Positions 1 through 9,734 are shown, numbered from the stretch's first letter. The stretch is DNA of 40,242 nt from Polyangium fumosum (GCF_005144585.1 NZ_SSMQ01000093.1:1-40242); one strand, 5' to 3'. Translations and numbers: made by a program. The notes: generated by a model not told the origin, from the sequence alone.

Positions 1-66
1 ATCTTCCGCGACGCAGGCGTCACCGGGTTCCAATGGCTCCCCATCCGCGTCATCGAGGACGAATGA
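1..66 (+). CDS. 3' end of an unidentified plus-strand gene
   Basis: Frame 1 is open from the window edge for 21 codons and stops at TGA 64-66. The visible C-terminus includes GVTGFQWLPIRVIEDE, and the third positions are almost all G or C, as in the real genes of this window. The ending recalls the 'G(I/V)TGFxFLP' tails of DUF1629/Imm11-like myxobacterial proteins, but 21 residues are too few to assign a family. The gene converges on the methylase gene, whose stop lies about 40 bp away. No terminator hairpin is visible between them. Confidence 0.5.
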   Translation: MFRDAGVTGFQWLPIRVIEDE

Positions 67-106
67 TGGGATCCCGACCCCCGCGAAACCTTCCCGGCTC
101 GATGGA

Positions 107-3100
107 CTAGAACAACGTCCCCTGCTTCCCGGGCGCCCCCTTCTTCCCCTTGCCCGCCTTCTTCGGCGCCGGGGCCTCGGCCTCGTCCCCCGCGCCGGCC
201 TCCTCGCGCACCACGCGCCCCTTCTTCTTCCCGGCGAGCCCGAGCCGCTGCTCCTCCCGCGCGCGCTCCGCGTTGAGGACGTACAGCCGATCGATGACCT
301 CGTCCTCGAAGGCCTGGATCGCCTCGCGGTCCTCGGCCGTGCGGGGGCAGAAGGGCGGGACGGGGATATCGCTCCAGCCGTAGGCAGCGAGGACGGCGCG
401 GTCCATGTCCTCGTGGAGGCGGCGGAGGTCGAGGATTTGCCCGTCCTCGCAGGCCGGGTCCTTCAGGGCGTTGTAGGTTTTGGTGAGGCCCTGGTTGGTG
501 TCGACCATGAAGCGGGCGCGGGCGGAGTAGAGGCGTTCGCCGATGGATTCGAGGTCGGGCAGGACGGTGCGCGGGTCGGGGTGGGGGAAGGGGAAGGTTT
601 CGAAGCAGTCGGAGCCGGAGTAGCGGAGTCGGTCTTCGAGCGACGACGAGAGCAGGCGTGCCCAGGGCTCGTGGATGCGGGATTGGAGGACGGCGAAGGC
701 CGAGGCGATGTCGAGGGGGAAAACGTAGAGGGTTTGGCTGAAGAACCAAGACGTCGGCCGAAACGAGAACATCAAGTGCTTGGTGACGTTAGCGGCCACG
801 AGGCACATTGATTTCCCCTTGAGTGCGGCATAAAGGGCGCCCGCGTTCTCACCCGGGCGCCACCAATACGTTTTATACGTACCTCGCTTGTCACGCTCTC
901 GTGCGGGGCGGACCTTCTCTTCGATGATGCGCATTAATAACGGCCACTGGCGCGCCTCTTCGAGCGTCTTCGTCGTGAAGTCGATCATGTACCGCTCGAA
1001 CGCCCCGGTTGAATTCGAGTTAACCTCCTCGCCGCCCAGGTAGGGGCGAAGAACAGTTTTGTTGGACCGGTCAGCGCGAACGAGTTCATCGTACTCCGCG
1101 AGCGTTACCGCGAGCCCGGCACCGACGAGCTTGCCACCCATGAACGCAAGATCCGCGTTTGCGGCCAGGGCAACCGCTTCGTCGCGCTCGCGACGTGGTG
1201 TGAGCCTCGAGTCAATGAACGCAACCGGATGTCCGTCGAGCACTGGGGCCGTGGCGATCCCGGCTACACGACCGAAAGCCATATGGATGAGCGAAACGCT
1301 AACCGCAGCTTTACCAGGCCAGGGCATGCTCGACTGCGCTTCGTAAATCATCGCTCCACGTTGCATGAGGGCCTTCACGCCCATCAGCCGGGAGTCCCCC
1401 TGGGCGATCGTATTGGTGGCGACCAGCCCGAGTGTCCCGTGGGCACCTATCAATATAGCCGCGCGACGGAAGAAATAGGCACAGAGATCGGTGTTGGGAC
1501 GTCCCTTGACATCGGGGTGGAGCGCCATGAGCCAATCGAGCATGCGCTCGCCGCTCGACTCGCTTATCGTGTTCTTCCCAGCAAACGGCGGATTCCCCAC
1601 CACCGCCTCCATCAACGCCGCCCCCGTCACCCGTCCCCCATCCAGCGGATCCGGCCTCGCCTCGAAAAACACCTCCGGAAACTCGATCCACCAATGAAAC
1701 GGCGAAAGCTTCGCCCGCGCCTCCCCCGCGAGCGCCGCAAGCTCCCCCCCTGCGTCCTCGTTCTCCTTCCCGACCCACGCCTCCACCAGCGCAAGCCGCC
1801 TCTTCCGCTCCTTCTCCCGCGCCGCGTCTTTCTCCTCGGAAAAGAACGCCCCCACGCACGCATCCGCCACGATGCGCACCCGTTCGATCGCCTGCTGCGA
1901 GAAATCGAACAGCCGCCGCTTCTCCGCCTGCGACGCCGGATCCTCATGATCCGCAAGCGCGAGGAGCTGCTGCCTCAGCTCCACCGCCTGATCGAGCGCA
2001 TCCCGCAGGATCAACCGCACCATCTCCACCTGCCCCGGCGGCGCCCAGTGGAACGCCTCGATCTGCTTGAAATCCAGCCCCACGAGGCTGTCGCCGTGCC
2101 GCAACGCATGATCGACGAACGTGAACGGCAGCGTCCGGCTCATCGTGACGAGCCAGAGCGAAAGCTTCGCCAGCTCCACGGCCGCCGGGTTCTTGTCGAC
2201 GCCATACAGGCACCGCTGCGCGACAAGCCTCCGGGCATGCAGGTGCGCATCCCCGAACAACTCGATCATCCGCGCGAGCTCGCCCTGCCGCGTCCACGCG
2301 GCCACGATCTCGCTCGCGAGCTCATGACACGCCGCCACGAGGAACGCGCCCGACCCCATCGCAGGATCGCAAATCTTGAGCTGAAGGATCTGCTCGGGCG
2401 TGCGCTCGGCGCCGAGGCACGCGAGCAGCGGTTCGAGGGTGCGGCGGACGACCTTCACGGTGAGCGAAGGCGGCGTGTAATGGGTGCCGGTGCGGCGCCG
2501 CTCCTCGCCGGGCTGGAGGACGAGGCGGCCGGAGGCGGCGCGGTGGCGAAGGACGTCGTCGCGGCGGCCGGCGGAATGGGCGGAGAGCGCCTCGGCGAGC
2601 GCGTGGTCGTCCTTGCCGGCTTCCTTGACGGCCTTTTCGATGGCGCCCACGGGCCCGGGATGGAGGCCGCAGGTCTCCTTGAGGAAACGCGCCCGGTCCG
2701 TCGGGCTCATCGCGCGCAGGGCCGTGGTCTCGACCCACACGCCATGTTTGCCGAGCCGCGCGGCGGGGCTCTCGACCCGGAGCACGTGGAAGCCCATCAG
2801 CGATTCGTAGACGCTGCCAATCTGCACGACGTCGAGCGTGCGATAACTGAGCCGCTGCCCGCCGAAGACCATCAGGCGGTGCAGGACGCGGTAAATCGTG
2901 CCGTCGTCGAGGCTCGGCGGACGGGCCTCGGCGCGCGCGGCGGGGTCGGTCACCGCGGCAGTCCAGCCGGGCAGGCCTCCTTCGAGGAACGGGTACGTGT
3001 TCGGGTCGAAGAGGCGCCCGCGGCGCGGGGGAAGCTCGAGCGTGCCGTGCTTCACGCCAAAAAAGACGGCGCGGAAGAGCGCGAGGAGCAGGCCGTACGC

Positions 3101-4180
3101 GCCGAAGCGGTGGTGCATGCTCTCGGGAAACGCGCCCGCGTCGTGGCTGAGGCGGGCGTAGAGGCCGGCGAGGCTCAGGTGCTCGGCGTAGGTGGAATGC
3201 TCGACGGGCAAGAGGGACTGGTCCTCCGCGTAGAGCAGGAAGACGAGCCGGAGCACGACGGAGAGGACACCCTGATAAAAGTGATCACCTTCGGTTTCGA
3301 GGGCAGGTCGGAGCCAATCGACCCGATCCCCGATACAGTCACGCGAGCACGCGGCCTCAAAACCGGCGAGGAGGATCTCGACGGCCTCGAAGACCTGTTT
3401 TGCAAGCTCCTCGGTGACGTCGGCCTGGCGTCGCCGGCTCTCGGCGAGCAGGCCTTCGAGGGTGAACTCGGCCGAGGCGCTGTAGGCACGGCGCGCCTGG
3501 AGCAGGAGGTCGAGCGCGGTGAGGAGCGGGCGGCCTTCGGGGCCGCGGAGGTGCTCGACGCGGAAGGTGAGGTGCCCGGTGGATTCGCCGATCGGCGCGT
3601 ACACGAGGCGCAGGTGCTTGCCATTGAAGAGCAGGCCGATCGGGATGCCGACGTGCCGCAAGAGGCGCTCGAACTTGGCGGTCGGCGGATACCGCCACGG
3701 GCCCGTGATGGCCTCGGGCTCGTCGAGGTCGATGTCGGCGCCCGATTCGGTGAGATCCCACAAGAGGGCCCCATAGGGGGTCGCGGGCGCGTTCGCCTGT
3801 GCCGGGGAAGGGGGAGATTCGTCGAACGCGGCGAACGGGTCGTCCTCCGCGGCGACGAAGGGCCCACGCCCGAGGGCGAAGCTCGGGCGGATCTCCTGCC
3901 CGCCCTCGGCGGCATAAAAGGAGAGGGTTTCCGGCAGCCCGGCGCGGGGCACGAGCATCCCCGGCTGCGCGTAGCCGAGGAAGTCGCGGAAGAACGCTTC
4001 GAGGCTCCGGATGCGGGGGGATTCCGGGTCGAGCTGCGCCGCGAAGGCGATCGAGAGCTCCGCGCGCTCCTCGGGGGCGATCTGCGCGTCCGCGAGCACG
4101 GGGACGCTGAAGACGAGGCCCTCGATGGGCTGCGCGAGGCCGAGCCATTTCTTGTGGAAGAGGACGTCGCGGTCCTTCAT
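107..4180 (-). CDS. Eco57I-like N6-adenine DNA methyltransferase, large (DISARM DrmMI-like or type IIG-like)
   Basis: This is a 1357-residue protein predicted to transfer a methyl group from SAM to adenine N6 in DNA. AdoMet-binding motif I, DPAMGSGAFL, is near residues 605-614, preceded by the typical GTHYTPPSL stretch near 565-573. Catalytic motif IV, GNPPF, is near 862-866. The first 550 residues form a long helical domain; WRYPPTAKFERLL and GLLFNGKHLRLVYAP look like a degenerate nuclease-like or scaffold region of type IIG enzymes, but no intact PD-(D/E)xK triad is seen. Residues from about 1080 to 1290 look like a target-recognition region (YWWRPGENAG, YSGSDCFETFPFP). The C-terminus is a Lys/Gly/Pro-rich basic tail. 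The ATG overlaps the helicase stop by 4 bp, so the two are translationally coupled. The family could be DISARM DrmMI, a BREX PglX relative or a solitary type IIG enzyme. The methylase call is firm; the system is inferred. Confidence 0.88.
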   Translation of the reverse strand: MKDRDVLFHKKWLGLAQPIEGLVFSVPVLADAQIAPEERAELSIAFAAQLDPESPRIRSLEAFFRDFLGYAQPGMLVPRAGLPETLSFYAAEGGQEIRPSFALGRGPFVAAEDDPFAAFDESPPSPAQANAPATPYGALLWDLTESGADIDLDEPEAITGPWRYPPTAKFERLLRHVGIPIGLLFNGKHLRLVYAPIGESTGHLTFRVEHLRGPEGRPLLTALDLLLQARRAYSASAEFTLEGLLAESRRRQADVTEELAKQVFEAVEILLAGFEAACSRDCIGDRVDWLRPALETEGDHFYQGVLSVVLRLVFLLYAEDQSLLPVEHSTYAEHLSLAGLYARLSHDAGAFPESMHHRFGAYGLLLALFRAVFFGVKHGTLELPPRRGRLFDPNTYPFLEGGLPGWTAAVTDPAARAEARPPSLDDGTIYRVLHRLMVFGGQRLSYRTLDVVQIGSVYESLMGFHVLRVESPAARLGKHGVWVETTALRAMSPTDRARFLKETCGLHPGPVGAIEKAVKEAGKDDHALAEALSAHSAGRRDDVLRHRAASGRLVLQPGEERRRTGTHYTPPSLTVKVVRRTLEPLLACLGAERTPEQILQLKICDPAMGSGAFLVAACHELASEIVAAWTRQGELARMIELFGDAHLHARRLVAQRCLYGVDKNPAAVELAKLSLWLVTMSRTLPFTFVDHALRHGDSLVGLDFKQIEAFHWAPPGQVEMVRLILRDALDQAVELRQQLLALADHEDPASQAEKRRLFDFSQQAIERVRIVADACVGAFFSEEKDAAREKERKRRLALVEAWVGKENEDAGGELAALAGEARAKLSPFHWWIEFPEVFFEARPDPLDGGRVTGAALMEAVVGNPPFAGKNTISESSGERMLDWLMALHPDVKGRPNTDLCAYFFRRAAILIGAHGTLGLVATNTIAQGDSRLMGVKALMQRGAMIYEAQSSMPWPGKAAVSVSLIHMAFGRVAGIATAPVLDGHPVAFIDSRLTPRRERDEAVALAANADLAFMGGKLVGAGLAVTLAEYDELVRADRSNKTVLRPYLGGEEVNSNSTGAFERYMIDFTTKTLEEARQWPLLMRIIEEKVRPARERDKRGTYKTYWWRPGENAGALYAALKGKSMCLVAANVTKHLMFSFRPTSWFFSQTLYVFPLDIASAFAVLQSRIHEPWARLLSSSLEDRLRYSGSDCFETFPFPHPDPRTVLPDLESIGERLYSARARFMVDTNQGLTKTYNALKDPACEDGQILDLRRLHEDMDRAVLAAYGWSDIPVPPFCPRTAEDREAIQAFEDEVIDRLYVLNAERAREEQRLGLAGKKKGRVVREEAGAGDEAEAPAPKKAGKGKKGAPGKQGTLF

Positions 4181-7100
4181 GTCATCGACTCCGGAAACGC
4201 AACGACGAGCCCCACGGGCGTGAGGCGGGACATGCGCACTTCGTAGAGGGCCTCGATGGCCCGAGGCTCGGTCTCGAGCTCGCTCGCGGCGGCGGCGCGG
4301 CGGCGGTCGAGGTGCCGGAGGTCGAGGTCGACCTGGCGTTTTTGCTCCTTGTCCTGCAGCTCGAAGAGGTCGGCCTGGCGGAGGCGGGCCTCGGCCTTGT
4401 CGATGGAGGTGCGCTGCCGGAGGAGCAGATCACGCAGGTCATTGGCCTCGCGGCGCGCGCGCTCGGCGAGGCCTTGCCGCGCCTCGACGGCGAGGGCGTC
4501 GGCCTCGGCTTCGAGGTGTGGCCAGAGGGCGCGGAAGAGGGTTTCCGCATGCTCGCGGATGCGCTTGGTGAGGGTCGCATTGGGCGCGCGGCCGCCGCTC
4601 GCGAGGAGCTTTTCGGTGGAGGCGATGGCCATCACAGCCGTCGCGCGATCCTTGTAGGGCTTGATGGTGCTGGCGTCGCCGGACCACGCGGCCGCGAGCG
4701 GGACGAGCTGGTCGTGGAGCCGCGCGGCCCCGGCGCCGAAGAGCGTGAGGCGGCCATACCCGACCACGCGGACGACGCTCTCGCCCGGAGCGACGACCGC
4801 AGTCACCCGGGAAAGATCGTGCGCGGAAAACCCTTGCGCGAGGAAACGATCGAGGATGCGCTTGACGAACGGGTGCGCGAGGTGGAGCTGCTCGGCCCCT
4901 TCGGAGAGGCTCGCGAGCGGGTGGAAGGTCACCGGCTGCGGGGGTTTCTGGCGCCACTCCCAGAAGTCCTCGGTGCGCCCGCGGGGGGGCCGGAGGGTAT
5001 CGAGCGTGACGTCCCAGGACCTGTCGAGCGCCGGCAGCTCGTGCGTCGCACGCCCGTCGCTGGTCTTGCCTGCGTCCTTCAAGGGCGGCGCGCCCGCGAG
5101 CGCGAGGCCAATCTCGACGACGCCCCGCAACGAGTCGGGCTCGACCTCGAGCGTACGCCGGGAGGTTTCGAGGCGGCGACCCGCACGATCGATTTCGGCG
5201 CGGAGGGCTGCGAGGTCGGTGCGTTGGGATTCGAGCTCGGCATCGACGGTGGCCGTCTTCGCTCCGGTGCCCACCTTCTCGATGGCCGCGCGCGCCTTGC
5301 CCGTGATGCCGTTCTCGAGCGCCGCTTCGATCTGGTCGAGCAGCACGGCCCCGAGGGAGCCGAGCTCGCGCTGCACGGTCGCGATCTTGCGTACGGCGGT
5401 CTCGAGCACCTGATCCTCGGTGCGCTGCGGGTAAACGAAGTAATGGCAGCGGACCTCCGGGGCAGGTTGCAACGTGCGGTCGATGCGGCCGTTGCGCTGC
5501 TCCATGCGGGCCGGGTTCCAGGGGATGTCGATGTGGAAGAGGTCGGCGCAGTGGGCCTGGAGGTTGACGCCCTCGCGGGCGGCGTCGGTGGCGACGAGGA
5601 TGCGCACGGGGTGCTCGTCAGGCGCGCTGTTGAAGGCGCGCTGCACCTCGTCGCGCGCCTCGTCGCCCATGCCACCATGGAACTGCATGATGCGGTTCTC
5701 ACCGTCGTGGGTGTGCAGGGCGGCCGCGGCGAGGAGCTCGACGAGGTAACGTTTCGTGTCCGCGTACTCGGTGAAGATGAGCACGCGGCGCGGCGACCAG
5801 GCGCGGCGCGCGCGCGTGTCCTCGCCGAGGCCGAGCGCGGGGCAGAGGTGCTCGCGCATCCAGGCGAGCAGCGCGAGCGTCTTGGCGTCGGGCTCGCGGC
5901 GGGCTTTCTCGGCGAGCGCGCGCATCTCGGCGAGGAGCGCGCGGGCCTCCTCGGTGGGCGTGGGGAGCGTCGCGCTCGTCTGACGCACGGCCGCTTCGCT
6001 CTCCTCGGCGAGCGCCTCGTCCGAGAGCCCGTGGGTCTCCGGGTCCGCCTCGGCGTCGAGCGAGGCCTTGGGCTTGGCCGCGGAGAGCTTCAATTGCTGG
6101 GGCGCCGCGACCGGCCCGCCCTTCTTCGCGAGGCCCTGCGCATGCGCCTCGATCGTACGCGCGAACGCCTCGGGGCTCGACAGGAGCCGCTGCTGCATGT
6201 GAATGAACGGGAGCCGTCCCTGTCCCGAGGCCGGCGCGCAGAGCTCGGTGTAGCGCTGGAGCTTCTCGCCCAGCAAAAGCTCGATGGGCTGCCCAGAACC
6301 GAGCTCGCTCGCCACCACCTTGCCTTCCTCCCCGGTCTCCGCGTCGTAGGTCTTCTGCGCGAGGCGAAAGACGCCGCCCTGGGGTTTGGGGCGCAGGGCG
6401 CCGCCAGGCGACCCGGAGCCCCAATCGTCGACGTGATGCGAGAGGGCGAGCTGCACGAGCCGGCGGCGCGGGAAACGCTCGACGCCGAGCTGGCGCAGGT
6501 CGCGCTTGAGCCTGCGCACCATGATGGGATCGAGGTCCTTCTTGCCTTCGACCGGGACACCACGCGTGAAGCGCACCGGATCGAGGATCTCGAGGAGCGC
6601 GCTGAAGCTGTTCGAGTGGCCGTTGTGGGGTGTGGCGCTGAGGAAGAGGCGATTGTCGAAGCGGGGGGCGAGGTCGCGGATCGTCCGCGTGATGTCGGTG
6701 TCGGTGGCGTACTTGCTCGCGGAGGCGGGCGCCGCGGCGTGCGCCTCGTCGAGGATGAGCAGGCCTTTGCGCGCCCGCTCGCCGAGGTGGTGAAGCAGGG
6801 GATCGCGGTACTCGGGCCGGCGCAAGAGCGCGTGCGAGACGATGAAGCGGCTCTGCGTGCTCCAGGGGTTGGTGCCGAATCCGCGCTCCTGGCGCCGATA
6901 GCCGACGAACTGCCGGGTCATCACCTCGAAACGAAGGCCGAAGCGGCGCTGCATCTCGCCCTGCCACTGGAGGCAAACGGAGGCGGGACAGACGACGAGG
7001 ACGAAGCTCGCCTGCTGCCGGAGGATGAGCTCCTGGAGCACGAGGCCCGCCTCGATGGTCTTGCCGAGCCCGACGTCGTCGGCGATGAACAGGTTCGCGC

Positions 7101-7863
7101 GGGGAAGCTCGAGCGCCTTCATGAGCGGCGTGAGCTGGTGCGCCATGAGCTTGATGCCGGCGCGGAAAGGGGCCTGGAAGCGCGTCGCGTCCGCCGCGCT
7201 CACCGCGCTCCACTTGAGGGCGTGCAGATAGGCGCCGAAGTGGGCTGGGGGATCGAGCCTCGAGACTTCGCCGAGGCCGTGGGTCTCGGGCGCGACGATA
7301 CGTGCGCCGAGTTCGAGGTCCCAAAGCACGTCGATAGGACGGCCGGGATCGTCGTCGTCGAGGCAGACGAGCCGCACGAGCGGCGACTCGTTGCCTTCGC
7401 CCGAGGAAACGTCTTCCACGAGCCACTGGCGATGCCGGGCATGCACGATCTGGCCCTTGGCGGGCAGGCCGTCCGCGTTCGCGGCGGGAGGCCGCACCGT
7501 GGCCGCCCGCGGGTCGAGCCCCGCGGCCTCGAGCACGAGCGCCTGGAGGTCGTTGCGGGCCCTCGCGGAGGGATCGAGGCCGTGGCGTCGGCAGACGGCG
7601 CGAAGCTCGTCTCGCCCGAGCTCGCGGAGAAGGGCTGGGAGACGGCCGCCAAGGTGGCTCGCGAGCTTGGCGAGGAGGCGGTCCCTGCCGGGGGCGACAT
7701 CACGGACCTCGCAGCCGAGCAGCCGGCAGAGGTCGAGGAGGCGCCCCGTGGAGATGACGGCGAGGACCGAGGGGACGGTCGGCTCCGTGGGCACGGGGTG
7801 GAAGCCAAAGGGCTGCGCAGCAGCAGCGTTTTCGGGTGTTTTGAGCGTTCTCCTGGCAGCCAC
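4177..7863 (-). CDS. SNF2-family DNA helicase/translocase, DISARM DrmD-like
   Basis: This is a superfamily 2 ATPase of about 1228 residues. Walker A DDVGLGKT is at about 262-269, DEAH at 372-375 and motif III SATPHNG at 409-415. The C-terminal RecA lobe has VLIFTEYADTKRYL, ILVATDAAREGVNLQ and the arginine-finger motif EQRNGRIDR. Residues 80-115 look SAP-like (DELRAVCRRHGLDPSARARNDL). The stretch QWLVEDV...LVRLVCLDDDDPG near 146-174 matches my recollection of DISARM DrmD proteins. The frame is open up to 8448, but everything before about 7863 overlaps guanine deaminase and has shadow-like composition. I chose GTG 7863 because GGGAG sits six bases upstream; GTG 7794 is the alternative. The protein probably translocates on DNA as part of a defence or modification module with the coupled methylase. 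No drmA, drmB or drmC follows, so the DISARM label is by similarity only. Confidence 0.85.
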   Translation of the reverse strand: MAARRTLKTPENAAAAQPFGFHPVPTEPTVPSVLAVISTGRLLDLCRLLGCEVRDVAPGRDRLLAKLASHLGGRLPALLRELGRDELRAVCRRHGLDPSARARNDLQALVLEAAGLDPRAATVRPPAANADGLPAKGQIVHARHRQWLVEDVSSGEGNESPLVRLVCLDDDDPGRPIDVLWDLELGARIVAPETHGLGEVSRLDPPAHFGAYLHALKWSAVSAADATRFQAPFRAGIKLMAHQLTPLMKALELPRANLFIADDVGLGKTIEAGLVLQELILRQQASFVLVVCPASVCLQWQGEMQRRFGLRFEVMTRQFVGYRRQERGFGTNPWSTQSRFIVSHALLRRPEYRDPLLHHLGERARKGLLILDEAHAAAPASASKYATDTDITRTIRDLAPRFDNRLFLSATPHNGHSNSFSALLEILDPVRFTRGVPVEGKKDLDPIMVRRLKRDLRQLGVERFPRRRLVQLALSHHVDDWGSGSPGGALRPKPQGGVFRLAQKTYDAETGEEGKVVASELGSGQPIELLLGEKLQRYTELCAPASGQGRLPFIHMQQRLLSSPEAFARTIEAHAQGLAKKGGPVAAPQQLKLSAAKPKASLDAEADPETHGLSDEALAEESEAAVRQTSATLPTPTEEARALLAEMRALAEKARREPDAKTLALLAWMREHLCPALGLGEDTRARRAWSPRRVLIFTEYADTKRYLVELLAAAALHTHDGENRIMQFHGGMGDEARDEVQRAFNSAPDEHPVRILVATDAAREGVNLQAHCADLFHIDIPWNPARMEQRNGRIDRTLQPAPEVRCHYFVYPQRTEDQVLETAVRKIATVQRELGSLGAVLLDQIEAALENGITGKARAAIEKVGTGAKTATVDAELESQRTDLAALRAEIDRAGRRLETSRRTLEVEPDSLRGVVEIGLALAGAPPLKDAGKTSDGRATHELPALDRSWDVTLDTLRPPRGRTEDFWEWRQKPPQPVTFHPLASLSEGAEQLHLAHPFVKRILDRFLAQGFSAHDLSRVTAVVAPGESVVRVVGYGRLTLFGAGAARLHDQLVPLAAAWSGDASTIKPYKDRATAVMAIASTEKLLASGGRAPNATLTKRIREHAETLFRALWPHLEAEADALAVEARQGLAERARREANDLRDLLLRQRTSIDKAEARLRQADLFELQDKEQKRQVDLDLRHLDRRRAAAASELETEPRAIEALYEVRMSRLTPVGLVVAFPESMT

Positions 7864-8005
7864 GCGTGTCTCCCGGTGGTGCCCGAGCGCCGGCGGCGGC
7901 CTCGGGCGGCGGGAGTGTAACAGGAAGAGGCGTGATGGGATGCGGAGGAAACCGGGCGAGCGACCTTGCGCCTCCGGCCCAGGCGTGGCGTTCGAAATCG
8001 CCGCG

Positions 8006-9373
8006 TCAGCCCGCCCCGCCGACCCGTCTTCCAGCGACCCATACCTCGGCGAGATTCGCGCGGGAGGCCGTGTAAACGATCTTCGCGAGCACATCCTCGG
8101 GCGCATCAAGCTCGTCGAAGAGCCGGATCGTGCCGTTTGGCGCCGTGGTGTCGACACGGACAGCGTCGAAGTGGCAGCCGGGCTCGAAGCGGCCGACCGG
8201 GAGATCCAGCGCGTCGGCGCCCCCGGCGGTCGCGAGATGGAACGCGTCGCGGATGTCGATGCGGGAGGAGGGCCGGCCGCGTGTCTCCGGCGGCAGCGCC
8301 GGGTCGACCCCGCTCTCCAGCATACGCGAGGCAGCAACGGCCAAACGGCAGGCGTCGAGCATGGAGGCGCTCGGGCCGCCGGAAATGTCGGTGCCCAGGC
8401 CGACGCGGACGCCCTTGGCAAGCGCTGCACGGAGGGGGAAGACCGCATTCGAGAAATAGGCGTTCGACAGGGGACAGTGCGCGACGCCCGATCCGCGGGC
8501 GGCGATGCGGGCCATGTCGGAGGCCGTGATCAGGTTCGCATGGGCGAGGATCGAGCGTCGCGTGAGGAGGCCGAAACGATCGAGGCATTCGGCGTCCGTC
8601 ACCCCGTGGCGGGCGAGGACATAGCCGTGCTCCCAGTCGCTCTCGGAGCAATGGGTTTGGACGTGGCAGCCGTGTTCCTTGACGATGGCGCCGAGGCCTT
8701 CGAGCATCGCGTCGGTGCAGGAAGGTAGGAATCGCGGCGTCACGACGGGGTGGACGAGGCCGCCTTCATTCGCCGGATGGGCGCGGACGTAGTCGAGGAG
8801 CGCTCGGGTGCCTTCAAGGCCGGCCTCGGTCGAGGCGTCGCGGTAGAAGTCCGGGCATTCCTGCGGGTTATCCATCGCGACCTTGCCGACGAGGGCGCGC
8901 TGGCCCTGTTCCAGGCAGGTGTCGACGAGGAGGCGGGTCGCTTCCTGGTGGATCGTGGCAAAGTAGAGGGCCGTCGTGGTGCCACTCGCGAGGAGGTCGG
9001 CGACGAGGGTTTTGTAGACCTTTTGCGCGAAGGCCACGTCGGCGTAGCGGGCTTCCAGCGGGAAGGTGTGGCGCAGCCAGATTTCCAGCGGCACGTGGAG
9101 CGCCTTGCCGAGCTGCGGGTATTGCGGGGCGTGGATGTGGAGGTCGACGAAGCCGGGGATCACGTACGAGCCCGCGGGAAGTGTCACCAGGGCGCCGGCC
9201 CTCGATGCGGCGATCCGGGCGCCTTCGTGGTGGGGGTCGCTCGATCGGGTCACGGTGGTGATCCGGCCTGCTTCGTCGATTTCGACGAGGGCGTCGTCCA
9301 GCACCTCGATGCCGCCGAGCACGGGCGCGTGGAAGAAGGTGCCGGCGAGGGTTTTGCCGCGGAGGTCGGTCAT
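8006..9373 (-). CDS. guaD: Guanine deaminase (amidohydrolase superfamily)
   Basis: This cytosolic zinc hydrolase of about 455 residues converts guanine to xanthine and ammonia in purine salvage or catabolism. The metal-binding HxH is in PGFVDLHIHAPQYPQLG (H79 and H81), and the APQYPQ continuation is specific to guanine deaminases. Further metal/active-site signatures are THCSESDWEHGY, ILAHANLI and the Asp of GLGTDISGG. The length matches the usual 430-460 residues. The frame is open to 9403, but ATG 9373 gives the start MTDLRGKTLAG with GAAGAG about eight bases upstream; the extra upstream residues are not family-like. The gene is co-oriented with the helicase 142 bp downstream, with no functional link apparent. 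No xanthine-dehydrogenase or transport gene is nearby. Confidence 0.93.
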   Translation of the reverse strand: MTDLRGKTLAGTFFHAPVLGGIEVLDDALVEIDEAGRITTVTRSSDPHHEGARIAASRAGALVTLPAGSYVIPGFVDLHIHAPQYPQLGKALHVPLEIWLRHTFPLEARYADVAFAQKVYKTLVADLLASGTTTALYFATIHQEATRLLVDTCLEQGQRALVGKVAMDNPQECPDFYRDASTEAGLEGTRALLDYVRAHPANEGGLVHPVVTPRFLPSCTDAMLEGLGAIVKEHGCHVQTHCSESDWEHGYVLARHGVTDAECLDRFGLLTRRSILAHANLITASDMARIAARGSGVAHCPLSNAYFSNAVFPLRAALAKGVRVGLGTDISGGPSASMLDACRLAVAASRMLESGVDPALPPETRGRPSSRIDIRDAFHLATAGGADALDLPVGRFEPGCHFDAVRVDTTAPNGTIRLFDELDAPEDVLAKIVYTASRANLAEVWVAGRRVGGAG

Positions 9374-9443
9374 TCGGGTTGCTCTTCGTAGCATGCTCTG
9401 CACCGAAGCGGCCCCGACCCTCTGCCCCGGGGAGCCCGTGCCG

Positions 9444-9734
9444 TCAACGCCGCTGCTGCTTCTTCCAGAGCGGGACCGCCGCCACCGTCACGTTGAATGC
9501 GGTCTGATGAATCAACCCGACCGCGGCCGCGGCCTCCTCGTCCGTCATCGCGAACCCGACGAACCGCGTTCGCCCCTTGATCTTCTCGGGATCCACCCCC
9601 TCCGCGTTCACGTACAGCCGACCATCACTCCCGAGTGCGAGCTCGGTCGGAAGCTCCTCCGGAGCCTCTCCCTCCTGCTTCGCAACGGGTTTGCCGCTCC
9701 CTCTCGCCATTTTCCCACCTTTGGCCGCCTTCAT
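9444..9734 (-). CDS. Small protein of unknown function
   Basis: This frame of about 96 residues starts at ATG 9734 with a strong ribosome-binding site (CGGAGG, five bases away). The in-frame GTG 9740 lies inside that site and is less likely. The first 30 residues are Lys/Gly-rich and probably disordered. Residues 32 to the end look folded: LALGSDGRLYVNAEGVDP, then GRTRFVGFAMTDEEAAAAVGLIHQ and a basic tail WKKQQRR. There is no signal peptide, no membrane segment and no family I recognise. It sits between guanine deaminase and the sigma-factor gene on the same strand, but about 50-70 bp from each, so shared transcription is uncertain. Confidence 0.6.
   Translation of the reverse strand: MKAAKGGKMARGSGKPVAKQEGEAPEELPTELALGSDGRLYVNAEGVDPEKIKGRTRFVGFAMTDEEAAAAVGLIHQTAFNVTVAAVPLWKKQQRR

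Noticed and set aside
1229-7920. Long plus-strand open frames (1229-4246 and 4312-7920) opposite the methylase and helicase
   Set aside because: They are mirror frames of GC-rich genes: Arg/Gly/Glu-rich, no domains and no ribosome-binding sites, while the minus strand shows intact methylase and helicase motifs.
7864-8448. N-terminal extension of the helicase frame
   Set aside because: It overlaps guanine deaminase in another frame, is Ser/Pro/Arg-rich, and a better start with a ribosome-binding site exists at 7863.
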